This document shows, one piece after another, positions 58,162 through 64,000 of a stretch of DNA of 64,000 nt (its first letter is position 1; every line of letters starts with the position of its first letter). Source of the stretch: a virus; IMG/VR virus record IMGVR_UViG_3300042473_001540, positions 245,757 through 309,756 of that record, one strand, 5' to 3'. The notes under the pieces were generated by a model. It ran no database searches, was not told the origin of the DNA, and saw only the letters and a program-made list of their open reading frames with translations. The position numbers and the translations under genes were made by a program.

Positions 58162-58632
58162 ATGCCTGCACCTATTTTTAACTTTCGTAATGTCAAAGTT
58201 AGAGTTACAAATGATCAACCCACAACCATTTACAAAGTTTCAAGTTACGATCAAACTATTCCCAACACAACATTGCCTCCAGGTGTAGATCCAACTGAAG
58301 TCAGTATTGTGTTGTTGACTGTTCAATGCAGCAACATTACAGGCAGTCCCAGCAGTCCTACTCTACGGAAAACCATCAATCTCAGTGTATGGATTGATAA
58401 TCCTCCTGATCCAGCCTATCTGCCCACTGGTAGACGTTACCTTGTTAACAATTACACAATTATTCCCAACAACGCTTTTGACCCCTTGAATGGCAATTTG
58501 ATCATGAGCAGCGGAGATACCTTGGTTGTACAAGTAAGTAATCCTCCAGCAGAAACAACCAATACCAGTACTGATAACTGTGTTGATGTTGTTGTAAGCC
58601 TATTGGAAATTGCCAATGCGACTGCCAATTAA
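58162..58632 (+). CDS. Virion-associated protein, 156 residues, unidentified
   Basis: ATG 58162. An all-beta sequence (FNFRNVKVRVTNDQPTTIYK, LSVWIDNPPDPAYLPTGRRY, SGDTLVVQVSNPP) with no recognised motif. Its place between the beta-helix protein and the collagen-like genes suggests a fibre component or adaptor. Confidence 0.6.
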   Translation: MPAPIFNFRNVKVRVTNDQPTTIYKVSSYDQTIPNTTLPPGVDPTEVSIVLLTVQCSNITGSPSSPTLRKTINLSVWIDNPPDPAYLPTGRRYLVNNYTIIPNNAFDPLNGNLIMSSGDTLVVQVSNPPAETTNTSTDNCVDVVVSLLEIANATAN

Positions 58633-58641
58633 GGACTAAGC

Positions 58642-59196
58642 ATGCCAAAGCTACTTGATAACCGCGTTGTTGGATCAGCTGATCTTATTGATGTGCAACT
58701 GGAAGGTGTTCCAGCTGGCTTGGTATTGAAAGTCTCTGCCAACGGAGAGCAATTCTTTTTTGGGCAACAAATTGGACCACCTGGACCTCCAGGTATTATT
58801 GGCACAGCAGGGAGCCCTGGCCCTCAAGGACCACCAGGAGATGACACATTTGTTGTTGGTCCACCTGGGCCTCCTGGTCCTCCTGGTATGGGAGGGGGAA
58901 TTCCTGGAAGCCCAGGAGTTCAAGGACCTCCAGGTCCAAACAAAGGCCCGCCAGGCGATCAAGGACCCAATGGTGATACTGGGCCAACAGGACCACAAAT
59001 AACTGATCAACAACATTATGCAGCAGTTTTCAGCACTGCTGGTCCACAAACATGGACAGCGCCACCTGGTGTTAGGCGTGCTAGAATAACACTGATCGGT
59101 GGAGGGGCTGGGGGAACGTTGGGCATTTATGTGCCTCCAGGTTCAGTTCCACCTACAGAAGGTGGCCCTGGGGCTGGCGGCGGAGGACTATTTTGA
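58642..59196 (+). CDS. Collagen-like virion protein 1, N-terminal part (interrupted)
   Basis: 184 residues from ATG 58642. An N-terminal anchor ([20 protein letters not shown] ... [10 protein letters not shown]) is shared with the genes at 59703 and 60636. Then Gly-X-Y triplets rich in GPP/GPQ (residues ~48-118), and the start of a Gly-rich tip domain ([20 protein letters not shown]). The frame hits TGA at 59194 within the tip domain, whereas both paralogues continue for a further ~110 residues; the missing part is the in-frame gene at 59323. Confidence 0.75.
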   Translation: MPKLLDNRVVGSADLIDVQLEGVPAGLVLKVSANGEQFFFGQQIGPPGPPGIIGTAGSPGPQGPPGDDTFVVGPPGPPGPPGMGGGIPGSPGVQGPPGPNKGPPGDQGPNGDTGPTGPQITDQQHYAAVFSTAGPQTWTAPPGVRRARITLIGGGAGGTLGIYVPPGSVPPTEGGPGAGGGGLF

Positions 59197-59322
59197 TTAC
59201 CATAAGTAGTAACAGAGTCGTAGCATAAGACAGCCATTGTCTATTATAGGGATTTAAGGCTATGCAACGCTGGGACTAAACAGTTGGGGTGTAACAATGG
59301 ATAGCTATAGAGGATTACTGTT
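59197..59322 (+). other. Interruption inside collagen-like gene 1
   Basis: 126 bases that separate two in-frame halves of one tip domain and contain several in-frame stops. A small AGACA/TGTCT hairpin is visible near 59236-59250. An AGAGGA ribosome binding site (59309-59314) precedes ATG 59323. No known intron core or insertion-sequence end recognised. Confidence 0.5.
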
Positions 59323-59703
59323 ATGAGTGGAAGCATTGGCGGATGGTTTACTGGCCTGGCTGGAGGCTCTGGAGCAATTTTACGGCTGTGGGTAGATATA
59401 ATCCCAAATGCCACCTATAATCTTCAAGTTGGTGCTGGAGGTCAAGGGCAAACATCTGCCACAGTTCCTCCAACAAATGGAGGCAACACTACTATGAGCG
59501 GACCAGGTGGAGTATTTTATTCTGCTGGAGGCGGCGTAGCAGTGAGTGGAGGCAATGCAGGCACGACACCAAACATAATTTGGCCCTTGGTACCTGGATC
59601 ATATCTCCATGGTTTGGCAGGTGCAGGAGGCGATCCCACTAAGCCAAATCCTGCAGGGTCAAATGGCTCAGCTGGCCTTATTTTGATTGAATGGATTAAC
59701 TAA
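59323..59703 (+). CDS. Collagen-like virion protein 1, C-terminal tip part
   Basis: 126 residues from ATG 59323 with its own AGAGGA. Gly-rich tip sequence ([42 protein letters not shown]) aligns with the C-terminal halves of the products at 59703 and 60636, including the LIEWI ending. In the same reading frame as the 58642 gene, so originally one gene. It may now be made as a separate subunit. The stop overlaps the next ATG (TAATG). Confidence 0.65.
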   Translation: MSGSIGGWFTGLAGGSGAILRLWVDIIPNATYNLQVGAGGQGQTSATVPPTNGGNTTMSGPGGVFYSAGGGVAVSGGNAGTTPNIIWPLVPGSYLHGLAGAGGDPTKPNPAGSNGSAGLILIEWIN

Positions 59704-60632
59704 TGCCTCGCTTACTTGATAACCGTATTGTTGGCCCATCACGAGACGTTTTGACTACAACATTATATGGGGCACCTGCCGGGTATGTGTTACGAGTATC
59801 CCCCACAGGAGATACACTTGTGGTCACAACCCCAGGTGGCCCACTGGGTCCTCCAGGTCCTCCTGGCCCCGCTGGACTAGCAGGGCCTGTTGGGCCACCT
59901 GGAGCCAGCAGTGCATTAGTAGGTGATACAGGTCCCCCAGGTCCTCCTGGTCCTGCAGGAGGACCTCCTGGTCCTGCAGGTTTAACTGGACCAACGGGAC
60001 CAGGCGGGGGACCAGTGGGTCCTCCAGGACCGCCTGGAATTACTGGACCTATTGGGCCGCCTAGTGGCAATCAAGATATAAATGCAGCACAACTTGTGTC
60101 TCCTGGTGTATGGACAGCACCCCCAGGTGTGTTTTCTGTTAAGCTGACACTTATTGGAGCAGGGGGAGGCGGTAGTTTGCCCGTGAGTGGGGGTAGTCCA
60201 ATTGAATTTGACAATAGTGCTCAATCTGGTTGGACAATACAAGGTATTCCTGGAAGCAGTGGTGGCGTAAATGAACAATGGGTAACTGTGCAGGGCGGAC
60301 AAAATTACAATGTCACAATAGGAGTTGGGGGTAGTGGAGCTATAATATCTGGAGGTGGGGTGTACCCCAATGAAAATAATATTCCAACATATTACCCACA
60401 ATATATATACGTTCCACCAAGTCCTGGCACCCCTACAACATGGAGTGGTCCAGGCAGTCCCACAGTCGTAGCAGGCGGCGGCCCATCAGCAGGCACCCCC
60501 GCAGGAATTCTGGGTACTCCTGGAGTGAATTCCCCCTTAAGTGTGGGATTGGGTGTGGCAACAGTCTATGGATTTGGGGCAGGAGCAGAACAACAGGGCG
60601 GCCCTGGTGCAGCACTTATAGAATGGATTTAA
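59703..60632 (+). CDS. Collagen-like virion protein 2 with Gly-rich tip domain
   Basis: 309 residues. Anchor [20 protein letters not shown], then ~27 Gly-X-Y triplets (residues ~42-120; [10 protein letters not shown] type), then a Gly-rich tip starting [20 protein letters not shown] and ending AALIEWI. Collagen-like stretches in phage fibres form triple-helical shafts; Gly-rich tips often bind receptors. Complete, unlike gene 1. Proline is common at the Y position, the site hydroxylated in animal collagens. Confidence 0.85.
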   Translation: MPRLLDNRIVGPSRDVLTTTLYGAPAGYVLRVSPTGDTLVVTTPGGPLGPPGPPGPAGLAGPVGPPGASSALVGDTGPPGPPGPAGGPPGPAGLTGPTGPGGGPVGPPGPPGITGPIGPPSGNQDINAAQLVSPGVWTAPPGVFSVKLTLIGAGGGGSLPVSGGSPIEFDNSAQSGWTIQGIPGSSGGVNEQWVTVQGGQNYNVTIGVGGSGAIISGGGVYPNENNIPTYYPQYIYVPPSPGTPTTWSGPGSPTVVAGGGPSAGTPAGILGTPGVNSPLSVGLGVATVYGFGAGAEQQGGPGAALIEWI

Positions 60633-60635
60633 AAG

Positions 60636-61571
60636 ATGCCAAAACTTCTTGATAAGCGTATAATAGGCGGGTCTGCAGACGTCCTGAATACAATACTGAT
60701 TGGTGTGCCTGCTGGGTTGCCCCTTATAGTGGCGCCAACAGGCGCCGCTTTGCTGTTGGGTCCAGCCACAAGTTTTCCAGGCGTAAGGGGGCCTACAGGG
60801 CCTACAGGATTGGGAGGAGCGCCAGGATTTGGTGGATTTCCTGCCCCTCCAGGTGTAAAAGGTGCCACTGGGTCTGCTGGGCAGCCTGGCCCATTAGCAG
60901 GACCACCAGGCACACTAGGGGCAACCGGGCCAGTAGGTGGCGCTGGCCCGACCGGAGACCCAGGGGCAACAGGAACTCTTGGTTTTCCAGGACCCCAAGG
61001 GACAGGCCAAAAATTAGCAGTAGCTGGCTTTTTGTCTCCCAGTACATGGGCTGTGCCTGCTACAACTACTAATGTAAAAATCACAACTGTGGGCGGAGGA
61101 GGAGCAGGTGGTTGGGGAGCAATTTATACAACACAGGATTACACAGGTGCTGACGGCGGCTATGCTGATGGTCCCACTATAAAACTAATTGGAGGCAAGG
61201 GTGGACCAGGTGCCGCTATAGAAACATGGATACCGGTCACGGCAGGCAGTAATTTGCAAGTAATAGTTGGAGGTGGTGGGGCTGCTAACATTAGTAATTC
61301 TGGAAACCCTGGCACGCCCAGCCAACTTTTGGATCAAAGTGGAATAGCCCTTGTTACAGCAGGTGGTGGAAGCGGCGGCCTCAATGCCAACATCTTCACA
61401 CCCGGTGCCAATGGTGCGAGAGGAACTGCCACCAGCATAGGCCCGCTGGTTTACTTGAATGCTGACTTAGGCCTTAGGTTTGGTTACGGGGGCGTGGGCC
61501 GAGACGATACATCAGCATCAGGTGGACAACCAGGTGCAGTTCTTATAGAATATGTTGCTGTAGGTCCTTAA
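60636..61571 (+). CDS. Collagen-like virion protein 3 with Gly-rich tip domain
   Basis: 311 residues. Same plan: anchor [20 protein letters not shown], triplet region (~48-125) with more Ala/Thr at X and Y than gene 2, tip [20 protein letters not shown] to [10 protein letters not shown]. Its TAA overlaps the stop of the 2OG oxygenase on the other strand by four bases. Three paralogues in a row point to recent expansion or to a mixed fibre. Confidence 0.85.
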   Translation: MPKLLDKRIIGGSADVLNTILIGVPAGLPLIVAPTGAALLLGPATSFPGVRGPTGPTGLGGAPGFGGFPAPPGVKGATGSAGQPGPLAGPPGTLGATGPVGGAGPTGDPGATGTLGFPGPQGTGQKLAVAGFLSPSTWAVPATTTNVKITTVGGGGAGGWGAIYTTQDYTGADGGYADGPTIKLIGGKGGPGAAIETWIPVTAGSNLQVIVGGGGAANISNSGNPGTPSQLLDQSGIALVTAGGGSGGLNANIFTPGANGARGTATSIGPLVYLNADLGLRFGYGGVGRDDTSASGGQPGAVLIEYVAVGP

Positions 61572-62227
61572 CGCAGTGCTGGACCAGTTAACCAAGCCAC
61601 CAAAGTGCGGCGTAACCCACTTGTAACGGGTGTTACTCTATGCAGAACAAAGCTGGGAAAAACGGCTACAAGGCCTAGATCCTTGCTAATGGTTTGTGGA
61701 TCAGCGCCTAACTTAACTTGTAGATTGCCACCTTCATACTCACAGGGATCGCTCAATTGTAAAACTACACTGAGTTTTCGAGGACCGTGGTTTGTGGAAG
61801 TGATGCCACTGTCAATATGCCAGGTGTAGTGACCCTCATCATCCCCGTAGTATTCAGTGTATTGCAGGTGTTCACCAAATCCCCACAAATCAAAGCGAAA
61901 ATGCTGGCCATTTAAATTACGAACAATATTACCCAAGCGTTGATAAATCCAATCAGTGTCAGGACTGGCTTCAATCCAACTGGTTTTGCTTTTGCGTATT
62001 TGTTCATAATTTTGAGCGGGATCAAATCCACCAATTACCGCTTTTCCTGGCTGTCTAGCCTGCCCTAGTTGAATTATCTTTTTTATATCATCTCCTGAAA
62101 ATCCATCTTTCCAGGTTGCTACGTTTGCCTCACCAGCGCCAAAGCTGGGACTTGGTAAAAATTGATAAATTGACACTCTGTTGCTCCCTTTGATTTGAAC
62201 TATACAAGGGCCTTTGTTTCTCTGCAA
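61568..62227 (-). CDS. 2OG-Fe(II) oxygenase, prolyl-hydroxylase-like
   Basis: 219 residues if the TTG at 62227 is used (a GTG about 17 codons on is an alternative). HYTWHIDSG gives the H-x-D iron ligands (~residue 137), [21 protein letters not shown] gives the distal His (~196) and the 2OG-binding Arg. The [16 protein letters not shown] wording is like PKHD/P4H-type hydroxylases common in cyanophages. It directly adjoins three collagen-like genes, whose prolines are plausible substrates (inference). Confidence 0.85.
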   Translation of the reverse strand: MQRNKGPCIVQIKGSNRVSIYQFLPSPSFGAGEANVATWKDGFSGDDIKKIIQLGQARQPGKAVIGGFDPAQNYEQIRKSKTSWIEASPDTDWIYQRLGNIVRNLNGQHFRFDLWGFGEHLQYTEYYGDDEGHYTWHIDSGITSTNHGPRKLSVVLQLSDPCEYEGGNLQVKLGADPQTISKDLGLVAVFPSFVLHRVTPVTSGLRRTLVAWLTGPALR

Positions 62228-62238
62228 TAAATAGATTT

Positions 62239-62466
62239 ATGAGAGCAATGGATTTAGATAGTGCTGGCTATTACAGCCCAGACCAAGATCATTATACTAT
62301 GCAAAATCAGTATGACCCGCGTCGACCCAAGATTACAATCGCACATTTAAATCAAATGAAAAGAATGCGTAGTGCCAAGAAATTGGAAAATCTTGTGCGC
62401 AGAGATCTTTTGGGCCTGTTGTATGGCGCTCCCTCTGCTGAAGGCGGCGGAATGCCAGGCATGTAG
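62239..62466 (+). CDS. Prohead core protein, gp67-like (small), 75 residues
   Basis: ATG 62239 (Met at 62248 is an alternative). MDLDSAGYYSPDQDHYTMQN, then RPKITIAHLNQMKRMRSAKK and LLGLLYGAPS, a small basic helical protein. Position between portal-side genes and the acidic core protein matches gp67 of T4-like phages; similar cyanophage sequences are recalled. Scaffold component later degraded or cut by the prohead protease. Confidence 0.6.
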   Translation: MRAMDLDSAGYYSPDQDHYTMQNQYDPRRPKITIAHLNQMKRMRSAKKLENLVRRDLLGLLYGAPSAEGGGMPGM

Positions 62467-62516
62467 TCTAAAATTGCCTTATTTTCCATATAAATCCAAG
62501 TTATTCTTCAACTCCT

Positions 62517-62524
62517 TCTAAATA
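62517..62524 (+). promoter_or_regulatory. Late-type promoter TCTAAATA
   Basis: TCTAAATA on the + strand, 38 bases before ATG 62563; a good AAAGGAG follows at 62550-62556. Confidence 0.55.
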
Positions 62525-62562
62525 AACACAGAGTCTATCAACTTTACCAAAGGAGACAAACT

Positions 62563-63924
62563 ATGGCTAATAGCAAGCTGTTGAAGGTAATGGATTACCT
62601 TATCAACGAGCAAGAAGACAAGGCTCGTGACCTGTTGCACCAAATCTTCATTGAGAAGGCACGTGCAATTCACGAGGAAATGCTAAGTGACGACGAGCAT
62701 GAAATGGACAGGGACGAGGGCAGAAATCTCGGAGATGACATTGAATTTCACAAAGAAGAAATTGAGAATGAAGAGCATTATGGCGACGGCACAATGGAAG
62801 ATGTTGACCTCGATGACGCGGTTGAAGATCTCACAGTAAGTGCTGGCGATGATGAAGATGCTGACGATGTTGATGTTGACGTGGAAGACGATGACATAGA
62901 CATGGACGCTGAAGACGACATGGACGATGAAGACGACATGGACGATGAAGAAATGGATGCTGATGAAGCTGAAATGGATGCAGACATGGACCACGACGAG
63001 GAAGCTGAAGGCGAGCGTCTAAAAGACATTGAGCAAGCAATTGAAGAGTTGACTGCTGAATTTGAAGCTATGAAGGCTGAACTACATGGTGAACATGGTG
63101 ATGCAGAGGGAGATAAAATGCCCCTGCAGGAAATGGCAGATTCGGGCACTACGCCTGGTGGTAAACAGTACAAAATTAGCGGCGATTTTGAAACCGTGAC
63201 TGTTAATGGAACTTCTTACCCAATCCGCAAACTGAGTGGTCAAGGGGACAACCCCGACTACGTAATAGATGACATCCATATTGGTCAAACATATCAGGAC
63301 ATGCCACACCCTGACGCGGATGAGGAAGACTATGAGGAAGAATATGAAGTCTGGACAGAAGCACCAGGACAAGCAGATAACACCCTACACGTTGGTACGT
63401 GGGATGAGTGCTGGAACTTTTTAATTGATCAACTAGGAAGTGAAGACCATTCGCGTTTGAAAAGACGCCTACAGCGCGATGCTAGCGGTGGTGGCATGAG
63501 AGAAGGCTGGATGGACAACACTGACGACCTTGATGAAGACTATGATGATCTTGATGAAGCCATTGCCCTCGATACAGTTCATGTTGATCTCAAGAAAGTT
63601 GGCGAAGTTGGCTCAGGAAAGTTTTCTCGTAGTGATGTAAGCAAGCATAGCCCAGTGCCCAAAGGCGTTCAAAGCCCTGTTCCAGGTGCCAAGCCAGTTG
63701 TGACAGGCAAGGGATCAAAGGCTGATGGATATCATCTTCAATCTGCCCCCACAAGTGCCAGTATGAACTTGTCCAACCGTCGCAAGAAGGCTAGTGAAGA
63801 CATGACTCATGTCAGCAAGGAAGGCAGCACAAAGGCCATGTTGAACAAAGATCGTTCAGAAGGTTTTGGCGCCGCCAACGTTCGCAGCCCACTGGGCAGC
63901 ACCGGCACAACACCAAAGAAGTAA
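62563..63924 (+). CDS. Prohead core scaffold protein (gp68/gp22-like), very acidic
   Basis: 453 residues. Starts MANSKLLKVMDYLINEQEDK and ARDLLHQIFIEKARAIHEEM, the N-terminal helix seen in prohead core proteins of T4-like cyanophages. Residues ~65-150 are almost entirely Asp/Glu/Met (DDEDDMDDEEMDADEAEMDA); a coiled coil follows, then a small folded insert (~205-300), then a basic disordered tail. Unusually long for gp68, and the C-terminal part suggests fusion with another core or internal protein. The prohead protease and major capsid genes are expected just beyond the window. Confidence 0.7.
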   Translation: MANSKLLKVMDYLINEQEDKARDLLHQIFIEKARAIHEEMLSDDEHEMDRDEGRNLGDDIEFHKEEIENEEHYGDGTMEDVDLDDAVEDLTVSAGDDEDADDVDVDVEDDDIDMDAEDDMDDEDDMDDEEMDADEAEMDADMDHDEEAEGERLKDIEQAIEELTAEFEAMKAELHGEHGDAEGDKMPLQEMADSGTTPGGKQYKISGDFETVTVNGTSYPIRKLSGQGDNPDYVIDDIHIGQTYQDMPHPDADEEDYEEEYEVWTEAPGQADNTLHVGTWDECWNFLIDQLGSEDHSRLKRRLQRDASGGGMREGWMDNTDDLDEDYDDLDEAIALDTVHVDLKKVGEVGSGKFSRSDVSKHSPVPKGVQSPVPGAKPVVTGKGSKADGYHLQSAPTSASMNLSNRRKKASEDMTHVSKEGSTKAMLNKDRSEGFGAANVRSPLGSTGTTPKK

Positions 63925-63940
63925 TTTATCAACAAGAAAT

Positions 63941-63969
63941 TATGCTGTAACTCAAAAGGTTACAGCATA
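63941..63969 (+). terminator. Terminator-like hairpin after the core protein gene
   Basis: TATGCTGTAAC (63941-63951) pairs perfectly with GTTACAGCATA (63959-63969) around a 7-nt loop, followed by GTTCTTTG, a moderately T-rich tail. Confidence 0.65.
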
Positions 63970-64000
63970 GTTCTTTGAAAAAACACTGGTTTCTTACTGG

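Noticed and set aside
59194-59331. T4 gene 60-type translational bypass with GGA take-off and landing
   Set aside because: The stop does not directly follow a matching codon, and the downstream part has its own ribosome binding site; kept only as a minor option.
59696-61084. Reverse-strand Gly-Pro frames opposite the collagen-like genes
   Set aside because: Shadows of GPP codons, which also read as Gly/Pro on the other strand.
62683-63173. Long reverse-strand frames opposite the acidic core protein
   Set aside because: They mirror the GA-rich Asp/Glu codons (Ser/His/Val repeats) and have no ribosome binding sites.
1-64000. tRNA genes
   Set aside because: No T-loop (GTTCRA) with matching acceptor and anticodon stems was found by eye; a covariance-model scan would be decisive.

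Overview
The window looks like a contiguous piece of a lytic T4-like myovirus genome (contractile-tailed phage of a Gram-negative, probably aquatic, bacterium). The support is a set of recognisable T4-type genes: portal (gp20-like), baseplate spike with lysozyme (gp5-like), gp53-like wedge, gp48-like tube cap, gp26/gp51-like hub factors, tape measure, recombination subunits gp46/gp47, late sigma factor gp55 and prohead core proteins. The host cannot be named from the sequence, and I see no tRNA genes and no photosynthesis genes.

Positions 1-30,860 are an early/accessory region: about 70 mostly small genes, nearly all on the + strand, many with GTG starts and overlapping stops and starts. More than twenty near-identical sigma70-type promoters (TTGACA, 16-17 bp, TGCTATAAT) punctuate it, often with the upstream gene's TGA stop inside the -35 box. 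Recognisable products are a SpoT/MESH1-like HD hydrolase, Thg1 (tRNA-His guanylyltransferase), a candidate ADP-ribosyltransferase, a UDP-glucuronate decarboxylase-like enzyme, PurN, PurM, PyrB (aspartate carbamoyltransferase), a ParB-like protein, and a SNF2 helicase with a separately encoded HARP-like protein. Most of the rest are unnamed phage proteins. A tandem duplication with one decayed copy lies at 5,608-7,261, and a paired RNA hairpin motif lies at 23,567-23,656.

Positions 30,860-64,000 are lower in GC by eye and hold structural, recombination and late-expression genes on both strands. T4-like late promoters (NNTAAATA) stand in front of many of them, matching the gp55-like gene at 42.5 kb. 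Order: glycosyltransferase-like gene; baseplate cluster on the - strand (32.9-39.3 kb); nucleotidyltransferase and a three-domain ligase/nucleotidylyltransferase/2H-phosphoesterase fusion; gp55; an EDxHD homing endonuclease; gp47/gp46; a GIY-YIG homing endonuclease; a PD-(D/E)XK resolvase-like nuclease; a ~360-nt structured non-coding region; the gp26/gp51-like gene pair; tape measure; portal; tail/fibre proteins including three collagen-like proteins; a 2OG-Fe(II) oxygenase; and prohead core proteins at the right edge.

The most interesting points are: (1) a textbook -1 ribosomal frameshift signal (T TTT TTC, 6-nt spacer, long stem-loop) that would fuse the gp26-like protein to a start-less gp51-like frame next to the tape-measure gene; (2) four unrelated enzymes sharing a short N-terminal leader that ends in a possible prohead-protease site, suggesting they may be packaged in the head and injected; (3) an RNA-repair-like set of enzymes; (4) a possible collagen hydroxylation module in the virion; (5) two unexplained structured RNA loci.
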